A DNA stretch of 64,000 nucleotides, from the NCBI GenBank assembly GCA_049323275.1, contig JBMOOM010000044.1, positions 38,273-102,272 of the forward strand, read 5' to 3'. The position numbers and the translations under genes were made by a program. Origin of the DNA: Taklimakanibacter sp049323275. GTDB lineage: Bacteria; Pseudomonadota; Alphaproteobacteria; Rhizobiales; Aestuariivirgaceae. Each line of letters opens with the position of its first letter. Position 1 is the first letter of the stretch. Under the pieces are notes generated by a model that was not told where the DNA came from, searched no databases, and saw nothing but the letters and a program-made list of their open reading frames with translations. Positions 34,670 through 46,900 of the stretch are shown piece by piece.

Positions 34670-35500
34670 ATGGCGATAGTCATGCGAAGGGACGGCTTGA
34701 CGATTGGCTTCATTCGGTGGCGCTTCATGTCGGCCAAGGACTTCGCGCGGACGGTTCGCGACCGTCTCTACCGTGTTGCATATCAGCGCGTCGGCGGGAG
34801 GAACGTGGTTGAGCAGGTCGGCGTGACGCTGGCGGTCGACCATCCTGAAGTCTCCGACCGCATGTACTATGTGATGAGCAAGGATTACGAATCGCGCGAC
34901 GCCTTGCTCGCCGCGACGGTGCTGACCGCCGACAGCCAGGTCCTCGAACTCGGCTCATCCTCCGGTTTCATGGCCATCTATTGCCGGAAGGTCCTGGGCG
35001 TCCGTTCATATGCCATGGTCGAAGCCAATCCGGCGCTCGATTCATTGATCGCCAAGAACTTCCGCCTCAATGGCCTGGATCTGAAGGACACGCCGCTGAT
35101 CGGTGCGGCCGCCGCCGCTGAAGACGGCGCTGTGGATCTCCATGTTCACGAGAATATCTGGTCGAGCGGCATCGTGAACCGCGGCGGGAAGACGCTGAGG
35201 GTTCCCACGCGCTCGATACCCTCGATCCTGTCGGAGCTGCCCTTCGCGCCCGACACGCTCATCATGGACATAGAAGGCAGCGAGCTGGCGATTCCGCCCA
35301 GCCACTTCGCACCCTTCCGTCACCTGGTCATCGAGATGCATCCGAAACTGTTTCACGATGGCCGCGAGCGCACGGCGCGGCTGCTCGGCGACCTTGAAAG
35401 CCTTGGATTCGGCGTTAAGGAGAAGGCCGGGGACAGCTATGTGATGGCGCGGGGCACCATCTGGTCCGGGGATCCGGTGGATCCGAATATCCAGAGGTAA
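34670..35500 (+). CDS. FkbM-family methyltransferase
   Basis: 276 residues if the ATG at 34670 is used; an internal ATG at 34727 gives 257 and is just as likely, since neither has a clear ribosome site. The SAM-binding motif VLELGSSSGFMAIYC (about residues 90-104), EANPALDSLIAKNF and the FkbM motif IMDIEGSELAI identify the family, which O-methylates sugars or polyketides. It stands alone between the L,D-transpeptidase and a palindrome-rich gap. Target unknown. Confidence 0.8.
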   Translation: MAIVMRRDGLTIGFIRWRFMSAKDFARTVRDRLYRVAYQRVGGRNVVEQVGVTLAVDHPEVSDRMYYVMSKDYESRDALLAATVLTADSQVLELGSSSGFMAIYCRKVLGVRSYAMVEANPALDSLIAKNFRLNGLDLKDTPLIGAAAAAEDGAVDLHVHENIWSSGIVNRGGKTLRVPTRSIPSILSELPFAPDTLIMDIEGSELAIPPSHFAPFRHLVIEMHPKLFHDGRERTARLLGDLESLGFGVKEKAGDSYVMARGTIWSGDPVDPNIQR

Positions 35501-35573
35501 TCAATCAGATAGACTGAATTCTCAACGTCAGGAGTCAACCTTGTCGAAAGCACCGTGTCGTCTCAGATTAGAC

Positions 35574-35860
35574 TAGCGCCTGGTCAGTAAAAGCGGATGC
35601 CGGTTTTCCGTCCGATCACGTTGGTCACTTTAGGTCGACTCGACCGGAAGTGATCGTGATCTAGGGGAAAGGCTGTTGTTTTTCCTCCCGGAGCCGGCGC
35701 CGTCCTTGTAAGAAACTGTTCAACCTTGGTGCCTAACTTGCCGGGCCCGCTAGATCACGTCACTTTAGGTCGAATCGACCTAAAGTGACGTGATCGGAAT
35801 CTTATATTTAGCGCGTGATCGGACGGAAAACCGGCATCCACTTTTACTGACCACGCGCTA
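35574..35860. repeat. Compound inverted-repeat element upstream of glmU
   Basis: Two 47-base arms, 35574-35620 and 35814-35860, are inverted copies with 45 of 47 bases matching. Between them a perfect 21-base inverted repeat with a one-base centre lies at 35753-35795, and a decayed relative of it at about 35615-35661. The right-hand unit 35809-35860 also ends in TAGCGCGTG and CACGCGCTA. This fills most of the 379-base gap between FkbM and glmU and resembles the mosaic palindromic elements of rhizobial genomes. Confidence 0.85.
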
Positions 35861-35879
35861 GTGGAGAGCTCGATCGACC

Positions 35880-37244
35880 ATGCCAAAATCCCAACCCATC
35901 GCCGTAGTCGTCCTCGCCGCCGGGAAGGGCACGCGGATGCGCTCCGACTTCCCGAAGGTGCTGCACAAGGCGGCGGGGCGGACCTTGCTCGGCCATGTGC
36001 TGCATTCGGCGGCGGCGGCGAGGCCTGAGCGCACCGTGGTCATCGCCGGCCCCGACATGCCGGAAGTGGGGGCGGAAGCGCGCCGGGTGGCGCCCGACGC
36101 CGTCATCGCCATCCAGGAGAAGCGCCAGGGCACCGCCCATGCGGTCGGCATCGCCAAGGAGGGCCTCAAGGGCTTCGACGGCACCGTTCTCGTTCTCTAT
36201 GGCGACGTGCCGCTCATCCGCACCGAGACCATCACGGCGCTCGCCGAGGCGGTGAGCGATGAGAGCCCGCTCGCGGTGCTCGGCTTCAGGGCCGCCAATC
36301 CGACCGGTTATGGCCGCCTCATCCAGAACCGCTCCGGCAAGCTCATCGCCATCCGCGAGGAGCTCGACACCACCGTCGACGAGCGGCGGATCGATCTGTG
36401 CAATTCAGGCTTCATCGCCATTCGGGCGAAGCTCCTGTGGGAGCTCCTGCCGAGGATCGACAACAACAACGCCAAGCACGAATATTATCTGACCGACCTG
36501 GTCGGCCTCACCGTCGCCGGGGAGCGCCAGGTGGCGCTCGCCGAATGCCCGGAGGCCGAGGTCCATGGCGTCAACACCAGGGCGCAGCTCGCCCAGATCG
36601 AAGGCCTGCTGCAGGCGCGCTACCGTCAGAATGCGATGGACAATGGCGCGACACTGATCGATCCCTCATCGGTGTTCCTCTCCGCCGATACCGAGATCGG
36701 CAAGGACGTGACGATCGAGCCCAATGTCGTCATCGGACCCAAAGTGAAGATCGGCGACAATGTCGAGATCCTGGCCTTCTCCCATATCGAGGGCGCGACC
36801 GTTGCGGACGGCGTGCGGATCGGACCTTTCGCCAGACTGAGGCCCGGCGCCGAAATCGGGCGCAATGCTCATATCGGCAATTTCGTCGAGATCAAGAAGG
36901 CGACTATCGGCGAGGGCGCCAAGGCCAATCACTTGTCCTATATCGGCGACGCGCGCGTCGGGGCGCGCAGCAATATCGGGGCAGGGACGATCACCTGCAA
37001 TTACGACGGCTATGAAAAACATCACACTGAGATCGGTGCCGACGTCTTTGTCGGCTCGAACACGGCGCTGGTGGCGCCGGTCACCGTGGGCGACGGCGCC
37101 AATATCGGGGCGGGCAGCGTCATCACCCGGGCAGTGCCGGAGGACTCACTTGCGATAGCTCGCGCCCAGCAGGTGGCGAAGCAGGGATGGGCGAGGAAAT
37201 ATCGCGAGATGAAGAAGGCCAAGAAAGAGAAAGGCAAGTCGTAA
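35880..37244 (+). CDS. glmU: Bifunctional UDP-N-acetylglucosamine pyrophosphorylase / glucosamine-1-phosphate acetyltransferase
   Basis: 454 residues. The N-terminal nucleotidyltransferase has VLAAGKGTRMRSDFPKVLH (residues about 11-29); a left-handed beta-helix of hexapeptide repeats begins near residue 255 and carries NHLSYIGDARVG and GTITCNYDGYEKH, the acetyltransferase site. It makes UDP-GlcNAc for peptidoglycan and LPS from GlcN-1-P, acetyl-CoA and UTP. glmS starts two bases after its stop, giving a two-gene aminosugar operon. Confidence 0.97.
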   Translation: MPKSQPIAVVVLAAGKGTRMRSDFPKVLHKAAGRTLLGHVLHSAAAARPERTVVIAGPDMPEVGAEARRVAPDAVIAIQEKRQGTAHAVGIAKEGLKGFDGTVLVLYGDVPLIRTETITALAEAVSDESPLAVLGFRAANPTGYGRLIQNRSGKLIAIREELDTTVDERRIDLCNSGFIAIRAKLLWELLPRIDNNNAKHEYYLTDLVGLTVAGERQVALAECPEAEVHGVNTRAQLAQIEGLLQARYRQNAMDNGATLIDPSSVFLSADTEIGKDVTIEPNVVIGPKVKIGDNVEILAFSHIEGATVADGVRIGPFARLRPGAEIGRNAHIGNFVEIKKATIGEGAKANHLSYIGDARVGARSNIGAGTITCNYDGYEKHHTEIGADVFVGSNTALVAPVTVGDGANIGAGSVITRAVPEDSLAIARAQQVAKQGWARKYREMKKAKKEKGKS

Positions 37245-37245
37245 T

Positions 37246-39072
37246 ATGTGTGGCATCGTCGGCATCCTGGGCAGCGCGCCCGTCGCCCGGAGCATCGTCG
37301 AGGCGCTGAAGCGCCTGGAATATCGCGGCTATGATTCAGCCGGCATCGCCACGATCGAGGGCGGCAAGGTCGAACGGGTGCGGGCGCCCGGCAAGCTCCA
37401 TAATCTCGAAGACAAGCTGAAGTCGGCCGAAATCAAGGGCACCACCGGCATCGGCCATACACGCTGGGCCACCCATGGCGTTCCCAACGAGGCGAATGCG
37501 CATCCGCATGTCTCGGGCGACGTTGTCATCGTGCACAACGGCATCATCGAGAATTTCAAGCCGCTGAAGGACGAGCTGCAGAAGGAGGGCTATGTCTTCA
37601 CCTCGCAGACCGACACCGAGGTGGTGGCGCATCTGATCGCCCGCGAGCGCGCCAAGGGCATCAATCCCAAGGAAGCCGTCGCGAATGTGCTGGGCCGGCT
37701 CGAAGGCGCCTTCGCGCTCGCCGTGCTGTTTTCGGGCGAGCATGATTTGATGATCGGCGCCCGCATGGGCGCGCCGCTCGCCGTCGGCCATGGAGACGGG
37801 CAGATGTATCTCGGATCCGACGCCATCGCGCTCGCCCCCTTCACCAACCGGGTGACCTATCTCGAAGACGGCGACTGGGTGGTGCTGACCCGCAATTCGG
37901 TCGACATCCATGACGCCAAGGGCGCCCGGATCAAGCGGCCGATGAATTTCACGCAAGCCTCGGCCTTCATGGCCGACAAGGGCAAGCACCGCCATTTCAT
38001 GGCCAAGGAGATCGCCGAGCAGCCGGAAGTGATCGGCCGCACCCTCGCCGAATATGCCGATTTCTCCGAACGCGCGGCGCGGCTGCCGGACGAGGTGAAG
38101 ATCGATTTCAGCAAGCTCGACCGCCTCACCATCACCGCCTGCGGCACCGCCTATCTCGCCGGCCTCACCGCCAAATACTGGTTCGAGCGATATGCGAGGC
38201 TGCCGACCGAGGTCGATATCGCGTCCGAATTCCGCTATCGCGAGGCGCCGATGCCGAAGCAGGGCGCCGCGATCGTCATCTCGCAGTCGGGCGAAACCGC
38301 CGACACGCTGGCGGCCCTGCGTTATTGCAAGTCGCAAGGCCAGGAGACCGTGGCGCTCGTCAACGTGCCGGGCTCGACCATCGCGCGCGAGGCGGATGCC
38401 GCCATCTTCACCTATGCGGGGCCGGAGATCGGCGTCGCCTCGACCAAGGCATTCACCTGCCAGCTCACCGTGCTGGCCGCGCTCGCGGTCGCCGCCGCCA
38501 AGGCCCGCGGCACCATCACCCGCGAGCAGGAACGCGAGCTTATCGGTGCGTTGATCGAGGCGCCGCGCCACATGGCCGAAATCCTGAAGGAAGAGAAACA
38601 TATCGCCGACGTGGCGCGCGAAGTGGCGCATGCCCAGGACGTGCTCTATCTGGGCCGCGGCGTGAATTTCCCGATCGCCCTCGAAGGCGCCCTCAAGCTC
38701 AAGGAAATCTCCTATATCCATGCCGAGGGCTATGCGGCAGGCGAACTCAAGCATGGGCCGATCGCGCTCATCGACGAGAATGTGCCGGTCATCGTCATCG
38801 CGCCGCGCGACGACCTGTTCGACAAGACGGTCTCCAATATGGAGGAGGTGGCGGCGCGCGGCGGCAAGATCGTGCTGCTCACCGACGATGGGGGCCTCGA
38901 GGCGCATGGCCAGCGCACCTTCCAGCGCATCCGGGTGCCGCGGGCGCATGGCATTCTGAGCCCCTTGCTCTATGCCTTGCCGGTCCAGCTTCTCGCCTAT
39001 CACGCGGCCGTCTTCATGGGCACCGATGTCGACCAGCCCCGCAATCTGGCCAAGTCGGTGACGGTCGAATAG
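37246..39072 (+). CDS. glmS: Glutamine-fructose-6-phosphate aminotransferase (isomerizing)
   Basis: 608 residues. MCGIVGILG provides the N-terminal cysteine nucleophile of the class II glutaminase, followed by GYDSAGIA and HTRWATHG; two SIS domains follow, with ISQSGETADTLAALR and EGALKLKEISYIHAEGYAAGELKHGP. It forms glucosamine-6-phosphate, feeding glmU encoded just upstream. No glmS ribozyme is seen, as expected outside Gram-positives. Confidence 0.98.
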   Translation: MCGIVGILGSAPVARSIVEALKRLEYRGYDSAGIATIEGGKVERVRAPGKLHNLEDKLKSAEIKGTTGIGHTRWATHGVPNEANAHPHVSGDVVIVHNGIIENFKPLKDELQKEGYVFTSQTDTEVVAHLIARERAKGINPKEAVANVLGRLEGAFALAVLFSGEHDLMIGARMGAPLAVGHGDGQMYLGSDAIALAPFTNRVTYLEDGDWVVLTRNSVDIHDAKGARIKRPMNFTQASAFMADKGKHRHFMAKEIAEQPEVIGRTLAEYADFSERAARLPDEVKIDFSKLDRLTITACGTAYLAGLTAKYWFERYARLPTEVDIASEFRYREAPMPKQGAAIVISQSGETADTLAALRYCKSQGQETVALVNVPGSTIAREADAAIFTYAGPEIGVASTKAFTCQLTVLAALAVAAAKARGTITREQERELIGALIEAPRHMAEILKEEKHIADVAREVAHAQDVLYLGRGVNFPIALEGALKLKEISYIHAEGYAAGELKHGPIALIDENVPVIVIAPRDDLFDKTVSNMEEVAARGGKIVLLTDDGGLEAHGQRTFQRIRVPRAHGILSPLLYALPVQLLAYHAAVFMGTDVDQPRNLAKSVTVE

Positions 39073-39215
39073 GCGTCACATCCTTGTCGCCCAGGCGCGA
39101 TAAAAGGTGACTGAAACCTTAATGTTTCCGGAGCCGGACGAGAGGGCGTTTTTTCACTCTTCCGGCCGGCCGGCCCTTAGCTAAGCTTTAACCTTAATCC
39201 GCCACTCTCAGTCCC

Positions 39216-40610
39216 ATGAGAGTCCGGTCAGTATTGCTTGTGAGTGTATGTGCCGCTTTTCTTGCCGCGCCTGCGGCGGTGGGCGGCACCATTGCCACGA
39301 ACCAGAGTTCATCCACCAGTCTTTCGGCGGCGGCGCGCACCGCGCTCCAGGCCGGAGATGTGCAGACGGCGATCGCCGGCTATTCGGCGGCGATCGAAGC
39401 CCGGGATCTCAAGCCCGAGCAGCTGGCCAACGCGCTGATCAACCGCGGCTACGCCTATCAGCAGGCGGGCGATCATTCCCGGGCGGTCGACGACTATACG
39501 GCGGCGCTCAGGGTGGATGCGATGAACGGCAAGCTGCGCGCCACCACGCTCTATAATCGCGGCCTGTCGCAGCAGAAGCTGAAACACCCGGTGCTCGCCA
39601 TCGAGGACTTCACCAGCGCTCTGTTCCTCGACCCGGAATTCGCCCATGCCTATTATCTGCGCGGCAATGTCCTGCGCGAAAGCGGCCAACTCCTCTTTGC
39701 ACTGAGCGATTACGAGAAGGCGCTGCGCTTCAAGCATCCGCAGCCGCATCTCGTCTATTACGGCGAGGGTCTGGCCTATGAGCAGCTGCACCGCATGCCG
39801 GAAGCGCAAGTGGCGCTCAACAAGGCGGTCAGCGCCAGCCCGACCTTCGAGCCGGCGCGCAGCAAGCTTGCGGCGCTGGGTGCTCTGCCGGCGGTCGCCG
39901 ATGCAGCCGTCCAGCCCGACGCCAATCTGATCACCGCCTCGATCACCACAACCCCCGAGCAGGTCGTGCGCAAGGACGCGCTTCCCGATGCGGTGAAGCC
40001 GCCGATGCAGCTCGTCGGCGACCTGCCGGTGCAGATGGTCAAGGCGGTTCCGGTCAAGCCGGTGAAGGAAATCGCCGACCGCATTCCGCCCGAGGACGGC
40101 CCGCAAATGGCGGCGGCCGAGCCGACGCAGGAAGCGGAGCCGGAGAATTCCGGTTATACGATCCAGGCCGACGCCATTCCGCAGCCCAATGAAGCCAAGC
40201 CGGCGAAGAAGATTGTCGAAGCAAAGCCGGTAGAGGCGAAGCCCGTCGAGCAGATCGTGGCGGTCGAAGCTCTGCCGGAGCCTGCCGCCGACACCGCGCC
40301 CGCGGCCCAGGAACAGGCGGAAGTCGAACCCGCGGCCGCGAGCAGCGATGTCCAGCTCACCGGCTGGTCGGTCCAGCTGTCGTCGGCGCGCGACGAGAAG
40401 CTCGCCTGGGGAACTTGGGACAAGCTCAAGTCCCGCCACAAGGCTCTCAATGACATGAAGCCGGTGGTGGTGCGCGCCGATCTCGGCAAGAAGGGCGTCT
40501 ATTATCGCCTGCGGCTCGGCGGCTTCGACTCCCAGTCGGACGCCCAGTCGGCCTGCGGTAAGCTCAAGTCGCGCGGCGTCTCCTGTTTCGTCAGCAAGAT
40601 CGATTCATAA
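39216..40610 (+). CDS. Exported TPR protein with C-terminal SPOR domain
   Basis: 464 residues. A signal peptide (residues 1-23) is followed by several tetratricopeptide repeats at about 35-225 (NRGYAYQQAGDHSRAVDDYTAAL is one unit, in part), a low-complexity Pro/Ala/Glu/Lys linker at about 230-380 with an EAKPVEAKPVEQ repeat, and a SPOR domain at about 385-464 (GWSVQLSSARDEKLAWGTWD). SPOR domains bind glycan strands stripped of stem peptides at division septa, so this is probably an envelope or division-linked scaffold. Standing alone after glmS. Confidence 0.85.
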   Translation: MRVRSVLLVSVCAAFLAAPAAVGGTIATNQSSSTSLSAAARTALQAGDVQTAIAGYSAAIEARDLKPEQLANALINRGYAYQQAGDHSRAVDDYTAALRVDAMNGKLRATTLYNRGLSQQKLKHPVLAIEDFTSALFLDPEFAHAYYLRGNVLRESGQLLFALSDYEKALRFKHPQPHLVYYGEGLAYEQLHRMPEAQVALNKAVSASPTFEPARSKLAALGALPAVADAAVQPDANLITASITTTPEQVVRKDALPDAVKPPMQLVGDLPVQMVKAVPVKPVKEIADRIPPEDGPQMAAAEPTQEAEPENSGYTIQADAIPQPNEAKPAKKIVEAKPVEAKPVEQIVAVEALPEPAADTAPAAQEQAEVEPAAASSDVQLTGWSVQLSSARDEKLAWGTWDKLKSRHKALNDMKPVVVRADLGKKGVYYRLRLGGFDSQSDAQSACGKLKSRGVSCFVSKIDS

Positions 40611-40667
40611 CTCTTCTGTGATCTTTCGAGGTAAGGACGCTCCCTGCTTGCGCAAGGCCCTGGGGTC

Positions 40668-41444
40668 ATGCACAAAAGGGGAATGTCCGCGTCCCAGAAC
40701 ATGTCCGATGAGCCGAAGCCGCCGCCGGTAACGTCAAGTTCCTTTGCCGGCAAGCTCAGGACCTACTTTCTCACCGGCATTGTCGTCACGGCGCCCATCG
40801 CGATCACGCTCTGGGCGTCCTACTGGTTCGTGACCCTGTTCGATGCGTGGCTCCGGCCGCTCATCCCGGCGGTGCTCGATCCCGGCCATTATCTGCCGTT
40901 CCGGGTTCCCGGCATCGGCCTCATCTTCGCGCTGCTCGGCATCACGCTCATCGGCGCGCTTGCCGCCAATCTCGTCGGCCGCACGATCCTGGCCTTCTGG
41001 GACCGGCTCCTCAACCGCACACCGGTGGTGCGCTCGGTCTATAAGGGAACCAAGCAGATCTTCGAGACGCTGTTCTCGCAATCGGGCGCCAGCTTCCGCA
41101 ATGTCGGACTCATCGAATGGCCGCGCAAGGGCATCTATTCGCTGGTCTTCGTCTCGCGCGAGGTCGATGGCGGACAGATCGGCCTCGAGCCCGGGCGCCA
41201 GATGTATGCGGTCTATATCTCGACCACGCCCAACCCGACCTCCGGCTATGTCTATTTCGTCGATGTGAGCGATGTGCGCATCATCGACATGCCGGTCGAG
41301 GACGCCGCCAAGATGGTGATCTCGATGGGGCTCGTCTTCCCGGAGGGCGCCGGCCAAGTACGCGCCATCGCCGCGAATATCGACCAGGACACGGCGCAGC
41401 GCCTCCTGAAAATGCCGGAAAAGAAGACCGGAACCGAAGACTAG
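40668..41444 (+). CDS. DUF502 family inner-membrane protein
   Basis: 258 residues from 40668; internal ATGs at 40683 or 40701 are possible. Two hydrophobic segments (about 36-62 and 80-100) are followed by a soluble domain with RNVGLIEWPRKGIYSLVFVS and PTSGYVYFVDVSDV, the pattern of the DUF502 family common in proteobacteria next to recG or glmS. Function unknown; location membrane with a cytoplasmic or periplasmic C-terminal domain. Confidence 0.85.
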   Translation: MHKRGMSASQNMSDEPKPPPVTSSSFAGKLRTYFLTGIVVTAPIAITLWASYWFVTLFDAWLRPLIPAVLDPGHYLPFRVPGIGLIFALLGITLIGALAANLVGRTILAFWDRLLNRTPVVRSVYKGTKQIFETLFSQSGASFRNVGLIEWPRKGIYSLVFVSREVDGGQIGLEPGRQMYAVYISTTPNPTSGYVYFVDVSDVRIIDMPVEDAAKMVISMGLVFPEGAGQVRAIAANIDQDTAQRLLKMPEKKTGTED

Positions 41445-41462
41445 ATTTATTGGCGCATCGGC

Positions 41463-43574
<2,112 letters not shown>

Positions 43575-43650
43575 GCCCCAATTTCACGATTAGCGGGCCT
43601 TCGCGCAAGTCATTGCGCTGGCCGCTCCCAGCCGCTAAGCAGGGCGGCCC

Positions 43651-43917
43651 ATGACCACCCCGACGGAAACGACCGAGACCCGCCGCAAGCGGCTCCTCTG
43701 GCGCGCCAGCCATCGCGGCACGCGCGAGCTGGACCTGCTTTTGGGCGGATTCGTGCGTTCCCGTCTCGACAGCTTCAGCGCGGCGGAGCTCGATGAGATC
43801 GAAACAATCATCGGCCTGCCGGATCCGGAGCTGATGGGCTGGATCATGGGCGAAATCCCGGTTCCGCCGCTTCAAGCGACGCCGACCCTCAAGGCGCTTC
43901 TGACCTACAGACCATGA
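43651..43917 (+). CDS. sdhE: Succinate dehydrogenase assembly factor 2 (SdhE family)
   Basis: 88 residues of the DUF339/Sdh5 family. RKRLLWRASHRGTRELDLLLGGF includes the RGxxE motif (RGTRE) required for covalent FAD attachment to SdhA. It is translated into mfd with a 4-base overlap, the alphaproteobacterial arrangement recG - sdhE - mfd. It helps flavinylation of succinate dehydrogenase in the cytoplasm. Confidence 0.92.
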   Translation: MTTPTETTETRRKRLLWRASHRGTRELDLLLGGFVRSRLDSFSAAELDEIETIIGLPDPELMGWIMGEIPVPPLQATPTLKALLTYRP

Positions 43918-46900
43918 TCGACCGCAAACGCCTCACCGAACGCCTGGGACTGTCCGGGCGCACCATCCTGTCGGGAGTCCTCGAGGGTCTCGACGCGATG
44001 GCGGCCGCCGAGGCCGCGCGCCTGCTCGAGGGCCGCCCGCTCGTCCATGTGGCGCTCGACGACCAGCGCATGGCGAGCCTCGCCGAGGCGCTGGCCTTTT
44101 TCGCCCCCGATGTCGAAGTGATCTCCTTCCCGGCCTGGGACTGCCTGCCTTATGATCGCGTATCGCCGGCCGCCAATGTCGTGGCCCGCCGTCTCGCGGC
44201 GCTCTCCGCCCTCGCGGTTACGGCCAAGGCGCCGCGCATCCTGCTCACCAGCGTCAATGCCGTCCTGCAGCGCCTGCCGGAAGGCCGCGTCATCGCCGAG
44301 ACGACCTTCTCCGCGGCACCCGGGCAATATGTCGACACCGAGAAGCTGCAGCTCTTCCTGCAGCACAATGGCTATTCGCGCACCGGCACCGTGGTCGATG
44401 CGGGCGATTTCGCCGTCCGCGGCGGCATCATCGATATCTATCCGCCGGGCGCCGAAGGGCCGGTCCGGCTCGACTTCTTCGGCGACGCGCTCGAATCGGT
44501 GCGCCGCTTCGATCCGCAGTCGCAGCGCTCCACCGCCACGCTGCGCTCGCTGGTGCTGCATCCGGCCAGCGAAGTGCTGCTCACCCCCGAATCGATCGGC
44601 CGCTTCCGCACCTCCTATGCGGCGGCCTTCGGCGGTCTCGACATCAACGACCCGCTTTATGAATCGGTGACCAATGGCCGGCGCTATCAGGGCATGGAGC
44701 ACTGGCTGCCGCTGTTCCATGAGCGGCTGGAGACGATCTTCGATCATGCGCGCGAGGGCGCCGTCTCGCTCGACCATTCGGCCGACGAGGCGATCACCGC
44801 CAGGCTCGAGCAGATCGCCGAATTCTATGATGCGCGGCGCGAGGCGCTGACCCAGGAGACCTTTGGCGCCGCGCCCTACAAACCGTTGAAGCCGGATGCG
44901 CTCTATCTCACGCAGGCGCAATGGACCGAGCTTCTCGCCGATCGCAGCGTGCTCGCCTTCACGCCCTTCGAGACGCCGGACAGCGCCAATGCGCCGGTTC
45001 TGTCGATGGGTGGCAGACAGGGCCGGAGCTTCGCCGCCGAGCGCGCCGAAGCCGGTGCGAATGTCTATGAGGCGGTGCGCGGGCACGCCAATGCGCTCAG
45101 AACCGCCGGCAAGCGGGTGGTCATCGCCACCTGGTCGGAAGGCTCGGCCGAACGTCTCGAAACCATCCTGCGCGACCACGACGTGTCGCCGCTCGCCCAG
45201 GGCAAGGACTGGGCCGACGTCCAGAAACGGCCCAAGGATATCGTCAGCATCGTCGTGCTGGGTCTCGAAGCCGGATTCGAGACCGACGATCTCGCGATCC
45301 TCTCCGAGCAGGACATATTGGGCGACCGCCTGGTCCGGCGCGGCCGCCGGGCGAAGAAAGCCGCCGATTTCATCTCGGAGCTGTCGGCGCTCGCCCCCGG
45401 CGATCTCGTCGTCCATGTCGATCACGGCCTCGGCCGCTTCGAGGGCCTCAAGACCATCGAAGTGCAGGGCGCGCCGCATGACTGCCTGTTCATCATGTAT
45501 GCCGGCAATGACCGGCTGTTCCTGCCCGTGGAGAATATCGAGCTCCTGTCGCGCTACGGCTCGGACGAGGAGGGCGCCCAGCTCGACCGGCTGGGCGGCG
45601 GCGCCTGGCAGGCGAAGAAGGCGAAGCTCAAGGAGCGCATCCGCGAGATCGCCGAGAACCTGATCAAGACCGCGGCGGCGCGCGAGCTGAAGCCCGGCGA
45701 GATCCTGCCGCCGCCGGACGGCCTCTATGACGAGTTCTGCGCCCGCTTCCCCTATGAGGAGACGGAAGACCAGCTCGCCGCGATCGAGGCCACGCTCGAC
45801 GATCTGCAGAAGGGCCGCCCGATGGACCGCCTCATCTGCGGCGATGTCGGCTTCGGCAAGACGGAAGTGGCGCTGCGCACCGCTTTCGTCGCGGCGATGA
45901 ACGGCAAGCAGGTGGCGGTGGTGGTGCCGACGACGCTGCTGTCGCGCCAGCACTTCGCCACCTTCAGCCAACGCTTCCAGGGCCTGCCCTTGCGGCTCGC
46001 CCAGGCCTCGAGGCTCGTCGGGCGCAAGGAGATCGAGGCGGTCAAGGACGGGCTCGCCAAGGGCGAGATCGATATCGTCGTCGGCACGCATGCGCTCCTG
46101 GCGGACAGCGTCAGGTTCCGCGATCTGGGCCTGCTCATCATCGACGAGGAGCAGCATTTCGGCGTCAAGCACAAGGAGCGGCTGAAGGAGCTGCGCGCCA
46201 ATGTGCATGTGCTCACCCTTACCGCGACGCCGATCCCGCGCACCCTGCAGCTCGCTCTGTCGGGCGTGCGCGAGCTTTCGCTCATCACCACGCCGCCGCT
46301 CGACCGTCTGGCGGTCAGAACCTACATCTCGCCCTTCGACCCGGTCGTCATCCGCGAGTCGCTGCTGCGCGAGCATTTCCGCGGCGGCCAGAGCTTCTAT
46401 GTCTGCCCGCGCGTCTCCGATCTCGAGGAGCAGGCCGACTTCCTGCGCAACCATGTGCCGGAAGTGAAATTCCGTACCGCGCATGGCCGAATGTCGCCGA
46501 CCGAGCTCGAAGACATTATGAGCGGCTTCTACGACCGCAAATTCGACGTGCTGCTGTCGACCACCATCGTCGAATCCGGCCTCGACATCCCGACCGCCAA
46601 CACGCTGATCGTACATCGCGCCGACATGTTCGGCCTGGCCCAGCTCTATCAGATCCGCGGCCGCGTCGGGCGCTCCAAGCAGCGCGCTTATGCGCTGCTG
46701 ACGACGCAGGCCAATCGCATACTGACGGCGGCGGCGGAGAAACGTCTCAAGGTGCTGCAGTCGCTCGATTCACTGGGCGCCGGCTTCACCCTGGCGAGCC
46801 ACGATCTCGATATCCGCGGCGCCGGCAATCTGCTCGGCGACGAGCAGTCGGGTCATGTGAAGGAAGTCGGCTACGAGCTCTATCAGACGATGCTCGAAGA

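Noticed and set aside
35574..35860. Possible CRISPR array or insertion sequence from the dense repeats
   Set aside because: Repeats are inverted and nested, not regularly spaced direct repeats with unique spacers, and there is no transposase or cas gene.
39125..39175. Terminator after glmS (GC-rich repeats around a T run)
   Set aside because: The stem is imperfect and the T run lies in the loop rather than after the stem, so it does not meet the usual pattern.
43905..46616. A 903-codon open frame antisense to mfd
   Set aside because: Same composition pattern, fully inside mfd on the other strand, no domain match.
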